From positions 62,001 to 126,000 of the forward strand of contig CAVWDE010000021.1 in assembly GCA_963753685.1 (NCBI GenBank): a stretch of DNA of 64,000 nt. The letters run 5' to 3'. Position 1 is the first letter of the stretch, and each line of letters begins with the position of its first letter. The DNA is from DATAOG01 sp963753685 (GTDB lineage Bacteria > Pseudomonadota > Alphaproteobacteria > Geminicoccales > Geminicoccaceae). The position numbers and the translations under genes are program-made. The notes under the pieces were generated by a model that saw only the letters and a list, made by a program, of their open reading frames with translations, made no database searches and was not told where the DNA came from. Positions 25,203 through 33,267 of this stretch are shown here, one piece after another.

Positions 25203-25386
25203 TTTTCTGTGAGCGCCGATACGGTCCAGCTGGCGCTCGCCACCTCGGCAGCGCCCTTGCGCGCCTGGAGGAGGCGCTGGCAGCGAAGCCAACGCGATCC
25301 GGGTCTATCGGGATATCGAGAGCTACGTGGCGGAGTTTCGCCAGCTCTACCGGTATTTGAGCGAGCGCTTCGGCCATCAGGCTTGA
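25199..25386 (+). pseudogene. HEPN (HI0074-like) partner, decayed remnant
   Basis: Two fragments of a nucleotidyltransferase substrate-binding (HEPN) protein are visible. In one frame ARHLGSALARLEEALAAKP matches the N terminus. In another frame NAIRVYRDIESYVAEFRQLYRYLSERF runs to the TGA at 25384-25386 and matches the C-terminal helix. The roughly 70 codons between them in relatives, including the active SH-TY region, are missing. This looks like an internal deletion with a frame change. Confidence 0.55.
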
Positions 25387-25419
25387 CGGTCGAGGCGAAG
25401 CCTGCGGTCCAGCCGGTCA

Positions 25420-26262
25420 TCAGGCCTCCCGGCCGAGCAGGTCCTGGACGAACTGCCAGGCGACCCGGCCGGAGCGGGCGCCGCGGGTCTGCGCCCATTC
25501 CAGCGCCTCGCGCCGGAGCCGCGCGGGCTCGATCCCGATTGCGAAATGCCGGGCGTAGCCCTGGACCATGGCCAGATAGTCGTCCTGCGAGCAGGGGTGG
25601 AAACCGAGCCAGAGACCGAAGCGGTCCGACAGCGAGACCTTCTCCTCGACCGCCTCGCCGGGGTGGATCGCCGTCGAGCGCTCGTTCTCGATCATGTCGC
25701 GCGGCATCATGTGGCGGCGGTTCGAGGTCGCGTAGAAGAGGACGTTGTCGGGGCGGCCCTCGATGCCGCCCTCGAGCACGGCTTTGAGCGACTTGTAGGT
25801 GGTATCGCCGCTGTCGAAGCTCAGGTCGTCGCAGAACAGCAGGCAGCGGCGCCGGCTGCCGGCCAGGCGCTGGAGCAGGCGCGGCAGGCTGTCGACGTCC
25901 TCGCGGTGGATCTCGATCAGGGCGAGCGCGCCCGGACGCTCGGCGTCGATCTCGGCATGGATCGCCTTGATCAGCGAGCTCTTGCCCATGCCGCGCGCAC
26001 CCCAGAGGAGGGCGTTGTTGGCGGGCCGGCCGGCGGCGAAGCGCCTCGTGTTGGCGAGCAGGATGTCGCGCACGCGATCGATGCCGACCAGGAGCGGCAG
26101 CGGCACATGCGCGACCGTGGCGACCGGGCGCAACTGCTGCGCCGGCGCTTCCCAGACGAAGGCGTCGGCGGCATCGAGGTCGACCGCCGGCAGGGTCGGA
26201 GGGGCCAGGCGCTCGACCGCGGTCACGAGACGGAGGAGCAGCCCGGTCAGGTCGGAGGTCAT
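25420..26262 (-). CDS. DUF815 family AAA+ ATPase
   Basis: A 280-residue ATPase. Walker A is LLWGARGMGKSSLIKA, Walker B-like CLLFCDDLSFD, then a sensor region FYATSNRRHMMPRD. The N-terminal LLVGIDRVRDILLANTRRFAAGRPANNAL is typical of DUF815. The family is widespread but functionally uncharacterised. Its ATG overlaps the LysR gene stop, so both are probably translated from one transcript, which suggests related regulation but not a shared pathway. Confidence 0.88.
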   Translation of the reverse strand: MTSDLTGLLLRLVTAVERLAPPTLPAVDLDAADAFVWEAPAQQLRPVATVAHVPLPLLVGIDRVRDILLANTRRFAAGRPANNALLWGARGMGKSSLIKAIHAEIDAERPGALALIEIHREDVDSLPRLLQRLAGSRRRCLLFCDDLSFDSGDTTYKSLKAVLEGGIEGRPDNVLFYATSNRRHMMPRDMIENERSTAIHPGEAVEEKVSLSDRFGLWLGFHPCSQDDYLAMVQGYARHFAIGIEPARLRREALEWAQTRGARSGRVAWQFVQDLLGREA

Positions 26263-27248
26263 GCAGATCTCGCGGCGCAGTCGTCGTCAAAATCCGCGGG
26301 CAGGCTAGGGGCTGTGGCGCGGTCGATCAAGCCGGGTGCAGCGCTTGCCTTGAGGGTCTCGGCCTGGGTCGCGGCCTCCGCCAGCAGCCAGGCGCGAAAC
26401 GCCCCGATCTTGGGCTGCTCGGCGGTCGCCTCCGGACTTACGACGTAGTAGGCGAGATCGTGCCGCAGGCTGACCTCAAAGGGCTGGACCAAACGCCCGG
26501 CCGCGAGGTCGCCGGCCGCGAGCACCCTCCGGGCGAGGGCCACGCCCTGACCCTCGGCCGCCGCCTGCACGACCATCGCCGAATTGGTCAGGACCGGGCC
26601 GCGGCCGGCGTCTACGCCCTCGACGCCGGCCAGCTCCAGCCACAGCAGCCAGCCGCTGTGGTCGTCGTCGTGCAGCAGCACGTGGTGGCGGAGGTCCTCG
26701 GGGCGCTGCAGGGGATGCGGGCCGCTCAGCAGCTGCGGACTGCAGACCGGCACCATGCTCTCGCCGAACAGTCGGTCGACCCGCAGTCCCGGATAGCTGC
26801 CGCGCCCCATGCGGATGCCGAGGTCGACGTCGTCGCGCGCGAAATCCACCAGTTGCGTGGCCGCGCTGATCCGCAGATCGAGGTCCGGGTGGGCGGCCCG
26901 GAAGCGACCGAGCCTGGGCACCAGCCATTTGGCGGCGAACGACGGCAGGACGCTGACCGTCAGGCTGCCGCTCGAGCCGGCCACGGCGAGCCGGGCGGTC
27001 GCGGCGGCGATCTGATCGAAGGCGTCGCGCACCGGCGGCAGGTAGCGCTGGGCCTCCTCGGTCAGCAGCAGCCCGCGCGGCAGGCGCCGGAACAGCCGCA
27101 CCCCCAGGCGTTCCTCGAGGCCTTTGATCTGATGACTGATCGCGGTCTGGGTGACGTGCAGCTCGTCGGCCGCACGGGTGAAGCTCAGATGGCGCGCCGC
27201 GGCCTCGAAAGCGCGTAGCGCGTTGAGCGGCGGCAGGCGCCGGCTCAT
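26259..27248 (-). CDS. LysR-family regulator, GcvA-like
   Basis: A 329-residue transcription factor. The N-terminal winged helix-turn-helix reads LPPLNALRAFEAAARHLSFTRAADELHVTQTAISHQIKGLEE in sections, the GcvA subgroup signature ('LNALRAFEAAARHLSFTRAA'). The effector domain spans about 90-300 with DVDLGIRMGRGSYPG. GcvA of E. coli senses glycine and purines, but many such regulators have other ligands. The ATG at 27248 fits the family. It is divergent from a DUF1127 gene with a palindrome between them (27269-27287), its probable operator. Confidence 0.9.
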   Translation of the reverse strand: MSRRLPPLNALRAFEAAARHLSFTRAADELHVTQTAISHQIKGLEERLGVRLFRRLPRGLLLTEEAQRYLPPVRDAFDQIAAATARLAVAGSSGSLTVSVLPSFAAKWLVPRLGRFRAAHPDLDLRISAATQLVDFARDDVDLGIRMGRGSYPGLRVDRLFGESMVPVCSPQLLSGPHPLQRPEDLRHHVLLHDDDHSGWLLWLELAGVEGVDAGRGPVLTNSAMVVQAAAEGQGVALARRVLAAGDLAAGRLVQPFEVSLRHDLAYYVVSPEATAEQPKIGAFRAWLLAEAATQAETLKASAAPGLIDRATAPSLPADFDDDCAARSA

Positions 27249-27268
27249 CGCTCGACCGGATGAAGATC

Positions 27269-27287
27269 TCTCATGCCGGACATGAGA
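27269..27287. promoter_or_regulatory. Inverted repeat, probable LysR operator
   Basis: TCTCATG and CATGAGA, perfect 7-base arms separated by CCGGA, in the intergenic region between the divergent LysR and DUF1127 genes. It is centred about 53 bases upstream of the predicted start of the DUF1127 transcript, a normal activation position for LysR proteins. Confidence 0.65.
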
Positions 27288-27295
27288 AACCATCG

Positions 27296-27324
27296 TTGGT
27301 CGGATGGCAAGCGGGCAGCTATCT
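27296..27324 (+). promoter_or_regulatory. Putative promoter of the DUF1127 gene
   Basis: TTGGTC (27296-27301), a 17-base spacer and CTATCT (27319-27324). It lies just downstream of the palindrome and about 35 bases before the Shine-Dalgarno. Confidence 0.5.
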
Positions 27325-27363
27325 CGGGGACAGAAAGCGGTTCTCAACATGAGGAGGACTCAT

Positions 27364-27603
27364 ATGTCGACTGTCAGCCTGCGTGCCTCCCACGCGACCT
27401 TCGCCGGGCCTCGCGCGGCCCCGGGCGGCCGGTCCGCCCGGCAGAGGTGGTTGACCGGGGTGGTCGACCGGCTGCTGACCTGGCACGAACGGGCGCGCCA
27501 GCGCCGTGAGCTCCAGGGCCTGAGCGACCAGATGCTGCGCGACGTCGGGCTCAGCCGCGCCGACGTCGAGGCCGAAGCCTCGAAGCCCTTCTGGCGCCCC
27601 TAG
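27364..27603 (+). CDS. DUF1127 small protein
   Basis: A 79-residue protein with a disordered N-terminal third and a C-terminal DUF1127 domain: LLTWHERARQRRELQGLSDQMLRDVGLSRADVEAEA, where 'L..rd.GLsR.di' is the hallmark. DUF1127 proteins are short arginine-rich proteins linked in other bacteria to RNA turnover and to phosphate or carbon metabolism. AGGAGG lies 6-7 bases before the ATG at 27364. The adjacent GcvA-like regulator suggests inducible expression. Confidence 0.85.
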   Translation: MSTVSLRASHATFAGPRAAPGGRSARQRWLTGVVDRLLTWHERARQRRELQGLSDQMLRDVGLSRADVEAEASKPFWRP

Positions 27604-27646
27604 CAAGGCGACGACGCGAGGTGGCTGATCAGCTGCGGTTGCTTGC

Positions 27647-29044
27647 TCAGGCGAGGATCGGATCGTCGCTGAACAACTCGCCGACCACGATCTCGAAGCA
27701 GGTGGTCTCGCCTTCTTCGCGGTCGCCCCAATAGTAGGTGTGCGCGCGGATGCCCATGAAGGTGATGACGTCCATGACGCTGAGCCCGCTCGCGTCGGGC
27801 ACGGTGCGGTAGGCGACGTTGGTCGGGGTCATCCTGTCGCCATCGGGCGTCTGCGCGACCGCGACCGTGGCGTCGGCGAGTTCGGCGTCATCGCGGAAGT
27901 TCGAGCCGAAAACGTCGAGCGGGGCGTAGACGTTGAGCCAGCCGGCCGGCACGCCGGCGCTGGCGAAGCGATTGCGGGTGAAGCCTGGATAGAGCAGGCG
28001 CACGCCGTCCCATGGGCAGCCGATCGTGACCAGTCCCCGAACCAACCGGTAGCGCGGATCCGGCGGCCCCTGCTGCGGAAACAGAGAGTCCAGCACCACG
28101 AGCGAGCCGAAGCTGTAGCCGACCAGATCGACTCGGCGATAGCCAGGGTTCTGCTCGGCGACGTATTCGATCAGACCACGCAGCCGGCCGGCGAGCGCGG
28201 CGCGCTGGACCCCGATGCGCAGATAGGCGAGGGTTGCCAGCATGGTGGCGCCGAGCTCCTTGACCCGGTCGCCGAGCGCCGGCACACCGCCGCCAAAACC
28301 GAGGCCGACCACAAGCAGGGCCGCCGCGAGATCGCCAAACCAGCCGAGGTCGGGCAGCTGCTGGGGCTCCTCGACGCCCACCAGCCAGGCATAGGCGGCC
28401 TTGATGCCGTTCGAGACCACGTGCCAGCCGCTCAGCTGCTCGAACGCGGCCACCAGGGCCGCGAGCAGCAACCAGGCATAGGCCACCAGCAGCAGCAGGC
28501 TGGCGGCGCCGGCCAGCAGCTGCAGCTTCTCGAGCAGGGTCTTGACGCGCCAGTTCCACAGCGAGGTCCAGCCTACCCGGCCGAGGCTCACGAGCGCGAT
28601 CCAGGTCACCTGGAGCCAGCGCCCGAAGGCCGACGCCTCGAGATGCGGGCGCAAGAGGGTCGCCCGATAGTCGTACTCGTAGAGGTCGAGCACCGGCTGT
28701 TCGCCGGCAGGGTCCTCCCGGAACAGCGTCGCGCGCCGGAATTTTCCGCCAACTCCCCGGTCGACCTCCTCGACCTTCTCCGCCACCCGAAAGGTCACCC
28801 CCGCGGTCGCTGCCTTGTGGTCGAGGGCGGCCTTGAGACGTCGGGCGATCGCCTCGACCTTACTGTTCGGCGTGGCATGACAGCCCGGCACCCAGAGCAA
28901 TGCGCTGCGCGCGGCACCGGTCGGCAGCTCGGCCCCCGCCTGGTTCCGGTCACCGGCGGCCTGGTCGCCAGGGCCCTGCGCCGCCGGCTCGCTCACGGCT
29001 GCCACGGGACCAGGCCGATCGGTCGGCACCTCGACGCTCGCCAT
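27647..29044 (-). CDS. Membrane-anchored alpha/beta-hydrolase-like protein of unknown function
   Basis: A 465-residue protein. An N-terminal soluble part includes LLWVPGCHATPNSKVEAIARRLKAAL. Two hydrophobic stretches follow, around residues 180-205 (LLAGAASLLLLVAYAWLLLAALVAAF) and 245-265 (DLAAALLVVGLGFGGG). The C-terminal part has a nucleophile elbow VDLVGYSFGSLVVLDSLFP and later VTIGCPWDGVRLLYPG, consistent with a serine hydrolase or lipase fold. A candidate catalytic His is not certain (GIRAHTYYWGD near the C terminus is the best). The ATG at 29044 has GGGAGGGTG upstream. No operon partner. Confidence 0.65.
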   Translation of the reverse strand: MASVEVPTDRPGPVAAVSEPAAQGPGDQAAGDRNQAGAELPTGAARSALLWVPGCHATPNSKVEAIARRLKAALDHKAATAGVTFRVAEKVEEVDRGVGGKFRRATLFREDPAGEQPVLDLYEYDYRATLLRPHLEASAFGRWLQVTWIALVSLGRVGWTSLWNWRVKTLLEKLQLLAGAASLLLLVAYAWLLLAALVAAFEQLSGWHVVSNGIKAAYAWLVGVEEPQQLPDLGWFGDLAAALLVVGLGFGGGVPALGDRVKELGATMLATLAYLRIGVQRAALAGRLRGLIEYVAEQNPGYRRVDLVGYSFGSLVVLDSLFPQQGPPDPRYRLVRGLVTIGCPWDGVRLLYPGFTRNRFASAGVPAGWLNVYAPLDVFGSNFRDDAELADATVAVAQTPDGDRMTPTNVAYRTVPDASGLSVMDVITFMGIRAHTYYWGDREEGETTCFEIVVGELFSDDPILA

Positions 29045-29227
29045 CGTTGTCACCCTCCCCGCCGGCACGTCACACGTACAGTCGCGCGCATCGCCCGCGC
29101 CAGACATCGACCGCCCGGGGCCGGCCGGTCAAGCTTCGGCCGCTCAGGCCGACGCAGGCCGGCCAAGGCTTGAACGTGGGAACCGGCGCAACTACCTCCT
29201 GGCAGCGATCTCACCGGCCGCGTGCTG

Positions 29228-29256
29228 TTGGCTTTTCGCCAGGGCCCGGCTATAGT
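29228..29256 (+). promoter_or_regulatory. Sigma-70-type promoter of yajC-secD-secF
   Basis: TTGGCT (29228-29233), 17-base spacer, TATAGT (29251-29256), with a start expected near 29263 and a leader of about 33 bases before yajC. Confidence 0.65.
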
Positions 29257-29295
29257 CCGCGGCCAATCCGGCGCCCGATCTCGACGAGGAACGTG

Positions 29296-29700
29296 ATGCT
29301 CTTCTCCCCGGCCTACGCCCAGGCGGCAGGCGGTGCCCCGGCGGGTTTCGACTTCATCTCGCTGATGCCGCTGGTGCTGATCTTCGTGGTATTCTATTTC
29401 CTGCTGATCCGGCCACAGCAGAAGAAGATGAAGAGCCATCGCGACATGATCGGCGGGGTCAAGCGCGGCGACAAGGTGCTGACCGGCGGCGGCATCATCG
29501 GCACCGTGGTCAAGGTCGAGGACGGCGACGACGTCCTTCTGGTCGAGATCGCCAAGGACATCCGGGTCCGGGTCGCACGCAGCACGATCTCCGATCTCCT
29601 CAACAAGCCGCAGCCCGCCAAGGCGCCGGCGAATGCCGAAGGCGCCGTCGAGAGGGCGCCCAGGACCGGCCTGATGGCGCAGCTGTTCGGCAAGAAATAG
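29296..29700 (+). CDS. yajC: Sec translocon accessory protein YajC
   Basis: A 134-residue inner-membrane protein that associates with SecDF. A single membrane helix LMPLVLIFVVFYFLLI is followed by the signature RPQQKKMKSHRDMIGGVKRGDKVLTGGGIIGTV, written here in two overlapping parts of the motif. The C-terminal tail is Ala/Pro-rich. A GTG immediately precedes the ATG (29293); the ATG is preferred. First gene of the operon. Confidence 0.95.
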   Translation: MLFSPAYAQAAGGAPAGFDFISLMPLVLIFVVFYFLLIRPQQKKMKSHRDMIGGVKRGDKVLTGGGIIGTVVKVEDGDDVLLVEIAKDIRVRVARSTISDLLNKPQPAKAPANAEGAVERAPRTGLMAQLFGKK

Positions 29701-29709
29701 CGTCCGCCG

Positions 29710-31290
29710 ATGCTCCGCTTCTCCACCTGGAAAGTCGTCCTGATCCTCGGGATCTGCGTGCTCGGAGGCGTGCTCAGCCTGCCCAACCTGTTCCCGCGCG
29801 ACGAAATGCAGCGGCTGCCGACCTGGTTGCCGCACCAGCAGATCAACCTCGGACTGGATCTCCAGGGCGGCTCGCATCTTCTGCTCGAGATCGATCTGCA
29901 CGCGGTGGTCGAGGAACGGCTCAACACCCTGGTCGACGACATCCGCGGCGTTCTGCGGCCGGCGCGGATCGGCTATCGCGACCTCGGCGTGCACGGCGAC
30001 GCCGTGACCCTGACGCTGACCGATCCGGGCAGCGCCGATCAGGCGCTCGACCTTTTGAAGAGCCTCAACCCCAGGCCGCTCTCCAGGGAGGTCGAAGTGG
30101 TCGCGGGCGAGGGCGGCCAGATCACCGTGCGCCTGAGCGAAAGCATGATCCGCGATCTCCAGGATGCGGCGGTCCGCCAGTCGCTCGAGATCGTGCGCCG
30201 GCGGATCGACGCGATCGGCACCCGCGAGCCGACCATCCAGCGCCAGGGCGACAACCGGATCCTGGTTCAGGTGCCGGGCGAGAAGAACCCGGAAAGCATC
30301 AAGCGCCTGCTCGGCCAGACTGCCAAGCTGACCTTCCATCTGGTCGATCTGGACACGCCGCTGGATCAGGCGCTGGCCGGCCGTCTGCCGCCGGGTGACG
30401 AGCTGCTGCCGAGCGCCGAGCATGGCGGCCAGGGCCAGGTCGTGGTCCGCAAACGGGTCGAGGTCAGCGGCGCCAATCTGACCGACGCTCAGCCGACCTT
30501 CCAGCAGAACGAGCCGGTGGTGAGCTTCCGCTTCGACTCGGCCGGAGCGCGCAAGTTCGGCGCCGTGACCCGCGAGCATGTCGGCGAGCTGCTGGCGATC
30601 GTGCTCGACGGCAAGGTGATCAGCTCGCCGCGCATCCGCGAGCCGATCCTGGGCGGCAGCGGCGTCATCTCGGGCAGCTTCACGGCTCAGTCGGCCAACG
30701 AGCTCGCGATCCTGCTGCGCGCAGGCGCCCTGCCGGCACCGCTGCAGATCGTCGAGGAGCGCTCGGTCGGCCCCGATCTCGGCGCCAACTCGATCCGGGC
30801 CGGCAAGATCGCGGGCGTGGTCGCCTTCGTGCTCGTGACGATCTTCATGGTCCTCTATTACGGCATGTTCGGGGTGATCGCCGACCTCGCGCTGGTCGTC
30901 AATCTGCTGCTGCTGTTTGGCGCGCTGTCCGCGCTGCAGGCGACGCTCACCTTACCGGGCATCGCCGGCATCGTGCTGACGATCGGTATGGCGGTCGATT
31001 CCAATGTGTTGATCTACGAGCGCATCCGCGAGGAGGCGCGGCATGGCAAACCGCCGATCAGCGCCGTCGAGTCCGGTTTTCGCGAGGCCATGCGCACGAT
31101 CGTGGACGCCAATCTGACCACCCTGATCGCCGCCGTCCTCTTGTATGCGTTCGGCTCGGGGCCGGTGCGCGGCTTCGCCGTGACCCTGGGCATCGGTATC
31201 GCCACGACCATGTTCACCGCCGTGACCTTCAGCCGCCTGGTCGTGGCCACCTGGCTCTGGCGGACGCGGCCCGCCGTGCTGCCGGTCTGA
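29710..31290 (+). CDS. secD: Protein translocase subunit SecD
   Basis: A 526-residue membrane protein that with SecF uses the proton motive force to pull exported proteins across. It has an N-terminal helix, a periplasmic P1 domain (LGLDLQGGSHLLLEIDL, REPTIQRQGDNRILVQVPG) and six-helix RND-type membrane domain with GIVLTIGMAVDSNVLIYERIREE. Length is typical. The gene follows yajC by nine bases. Confidence 0.97.
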   Translation: MLRFSTWKVVLILGICVLGGVLSLPNLFPRDEMQRLPTWLPHQQINLGLDLQGGSHLLLEIDLHAVVEERLNTLVDDIRGVLRPARIGYRDLGVHGDAVTLTLTDPGSADQALDLLKSLNPRPLSREVEVVAGEGGQITVRLSESMIRDLQDAAVRQSLEIVRRRIDAIGTREPTIQRQGDNRILVQVPGEKNPESIKRLLGQTAKLTFHLVDLDTPLDQALAGRLPPGDELLPSAEHGGQGQVVVRKRVEVSGANLTDAQPTFQQNEPVVSFRFDSAGARKFGAVTREHVGELLAIVLDGKVISSPRIREPILGGSGVISGSFTAQSANELAILLRAGALPAPLQIVEERSVGPDLGANSIRAGKIAGVVAFVLVTIFMVLYYGMFGVIADLALVVNLLLLFGALSALQATLTLPGIAGIVLTIGMAVDSNVLIYERIREEARHGKPPISAVESGFREAMRTIVDANLTTLIAAVLLYAFGSGPVRGFAVTLGIGIATTMFTAVTFSRLVVATWLWRTRPAVLPV

Positions 31291-31303
31291 GGAGGCAGAC
31301 GCC

Positions 31304-32230
31304 GTGCGCTTCCGTCTGGTCCCCGACAACACCCAGATCCACTTCATGCGCTATGAGTATCTGGGTTATGCCGTGTCCGCCGTTCTGATCCTGCTGACCC
31401 TGGTTCTGGTCCCGCTCAAGGGCCTGAACTTCGGCATCGACTTCCGCGGCGGCATCCTGATGGAGGTCCGGACCCCGGGGGACGCGGCGGCCGATCTCGC
31501 CGCCATGCGCGCCGAACTCGGCGGGCTTGGACTGGGCGAAGTGGCGTTGCAGACGTTCGGCGAGCCCAACGACGTCCTGATCCGGATCCAGCGCCAGGAG
31601 GGCGGCGAGGACGCCCAGCAGGTCGCGGTCGACAAGGTCAAGACGAAGCTCGGCGATCAGGTCTCGTACCGCCGGGTCGAGTTCGTCGGGCCCAAGGTCA
31701 GCTCGGAGCTGTTCTGGGACGGGGCGCAGGCGGTCGGGTACTCGTTCATCGCAATCCTCGCCTACATCTGGTTCCGGTTCGAGTGGCAGTATGGCATCGG
31801 GGCGATTCTCGCCTTGATCCATGACACCGTCACCACGGTCGGCGTGTTCTGCGTGTTCAACCTTGAGTTTAATCTTGCCTCGGTGGCAGCAATCCTTACG
31901 ATTGTCGGTTACTCGCTCAACGACACCGTCGTGATCTTCGACCGGGTGCGGGAGAACCTGCGCCGCTACAAGGCCCTGTCGCTTCCCGACCTGCTCGACC
32001 GCTCGATCAACGAGACCCTGGCGCGCACCGTGATGACCTCGCTGACCACCCTGCTGGCGCTGGCCGCGCTGGTGATCTTCGGTGGCCCGGTGATCCGCGG
32101 CTTCACGATCGCGATGATCTGGGGCGTGATCGTCGGCACGTACTCGACGGTGTACATCGCGACCCCGGTGCTGGTGCACTTCAACCTGCGCCGGACGAGT
32201 GAGGCGGTGCCGGCAACCCAGACCCCCTGA
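31304..32230 (+). CDS. secF: Protein translocase subunit SecF
   Basis: A 308-residue partner of SecD. The N-terminal helix and LNFGIDFRGGILMEV precede the periplasmic domain; the membrane part has VGYSLNDTVVIFDRVRENLR and the conserved RSINETLARTVMTSLTTLLA. GTG start at 31304, 13 bases after secD. Confidence 0.97.
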   Translation: MRFRLVPDNTQIHFMRYEYLGYAVSAVLILLTLVLVPLKGLNFGIDFRGGILMEVRTPGDAAADLAAMRAELGGLGLGEVALQTFGEPNDVLIRIQRQEGGEDAQQVAVDKVKTKLGDQVSYRRVEFVGPKVSSELFWDGAQAVGYSFIAILAYIWFRFEWQYGIGAILALIHDTVTTVGVFCVFNLEFNLASVAAILTIVGYSLNDTVVIFDRVRENLRRYKALSLPDLLDRSINETLARTVMTSLTTLLALAALVIFGGPVIRGFTIAMIWGVIVGTYSTVYIATPVLVHFNLRRTSEAVPATQTP

Positions 32231-32262
32231 GGATCCGGGCCTCTCGAGGCGAGGACGCTGCC

Positions 32263-32637
32263 ATGGACGCGACGCCGCTCGTCCCGGCCGGCCGGCAGAT
32301 GATCCAGGGCTACGATGCCGGTGGCTTCCGGATCGCCGGTATCCGGCATGCGGGCTCGGTGCTGGTGCTGCCGGAGCAGACCCTTGCCTGGCCGGTCGCC
32401 GCACCGGCGAAGATTACGGTTGCGAGCCTGTCGCCGGTCCGGGCGGCCGCGCCGGCGGTCGAGATCCTGGTGCTCGGCTGCGGCGGCCGCTTGGTGATGA
32501 TCCCGGCCGAATTGCGCGCCGCTTTGAAGGCGGAGGGCATCGTCGTCGAGGCGATGGACACCGGCGCCGCCTGCCGGACCTTCAATCTGCTCCTGGCCGA
32601 GGACCGCCGGGTCGCCGCGGCGCTGATCGCGCTCTGA
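32263..32637 (+). CDS. Mth938-like protein (NDUFAF3 homologue)
   Basis: A 124-residue protein with the Mth938 fold pattern: YDAGGFRIAGIRHAGSVLVLP, EILVLGCGGRLVMIP and GIVVEAMDTGAACRTFNLLLAEDRRVAAALI. The mitochondrial homologue NDUFAF3 assists complex I assembly, and in alphaproteobacteria the gene usually follows secF, as here. In relatives a squalene-synthase-like gene follows directly; here that gene is 4.8 kb away (37454). Confidence 0.88.
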   Translation: MDATPLVPAGRQMIQGYDAGGFRIAGIRHAGSVLVLPEQTLAWPVAAPAKITVASLSPVRAAAPAVEILVLGCGGRLVMIPAELRAALKAEGIVVEAMDTGAACRTFNLLLAEDRRVAAALIAL

Positions 32638-32654
32638 GCCCTGGCGGCGGACCT

Positions 32655-32689
32655 TGTCAGGCACCGGCTGCCTCTTATCTTGCCTGACA
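32655..32689. promoter_or_regulatory. Inverted repeat upstream of the CBS gene
   Basis: TGTCAGGCA (32655-32663) and TGCCTGACA (32681-32689), perfect 9-base arms with a 17-base loop. It could be an operator for the CBS gene that starts at 32718, or a hairpin ending the sec operon transcript. The right arm is followed by GGGGGG and then ATTTC rather than a U run, so an operator is favoured. Confidence 0.5.
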
Positions 32690-32717
32690 GGGGGGATTTC
32701 ATAACAGGAGGCTTTCG

Positions 32718-33149
32718 ATGAAGGTGGAAACGGCATTGGCGGCCAAGGGTCGCGAGGTGGCAACGGTGCACCCCTCGGCCACGCTCGCAACCGTGGCGCA
32801 GCGGCTGCGCCTCGAACGCATCGGAGCGCTCGTCGTGCTCGACGAGGGCAAGGTCGTGGGCATCATTTCCGAGCGCGATGTGGTCCATGCCTTTGCCGCC
32901 CATCGCGCCGACACCTCCGAGATCAAGGTCGCCGAGGTGATGACCCGGAACGTCGTCACCTGCCGCCGCGAGGACAGCCTGACGCGGGTGCTGGGCGTGA
33001 TGACGCGCCAGCGGGTCCGCCACCTGCCCGTGCTGGAGGAGGGCCGGCTGGTCGGCCTGATCAGCATTGGCGATGCCGTGAAGCATCGGCTGGACGAGCT
33101 GGAACTGGAGGCGGCCGTCATGCGCGACGCCTACGTCGCCGCCCACTGA
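32718..33149 (+). CDS. Stand-alone CBS-domain protein
   Basis: A 143-residue protein made of a tandem CBS pair (Bateman module): IGALVVLDEGKVVGIISERDVVHAF in the first repeat and VRHLPVLEEGRLVGLISIGDAVK in the second. The linker VAEVMTRNVVTCRREDSL is typical. Such modules bind adenine nucleotides and act as energy or redox sensors on partner proteins. AACAGGAGG lies just before the ATG. Confidence 0.9.
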   Translation: MKVETALAAKGREVATVHPSATLATVAQRLRLERIGALVVLDEGKVVGIISERDVVHAFAAHRADTSEIKVAEVMTRNVVTCRREDSLTRVLGVMTRQRVRHLPVLEEGRLVGLISIGDAVKHRLDELELEAAVMRDAYVAAH

Positions 33150-33267
33150 CCACCACCCCCCGCGTCATCCGCGGCGGCTTTGCTCCGGCCGACCGCCGGA
33201 CTTGGGGGGCTTTCACCGGCCGGTTTGGTTCGTCCCCCACGGCCCCGACGACGGTACCGAGGCGAGC

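Noticed and set aside
33150..33267. Terminator between the CBS and TraT genes
   Set aside because: Several short GC complementarities exist (CCCCCCG with GGGGGGC), but the pairing is ambiguous in such GC-rich sequence and there is no U run at a stem end.
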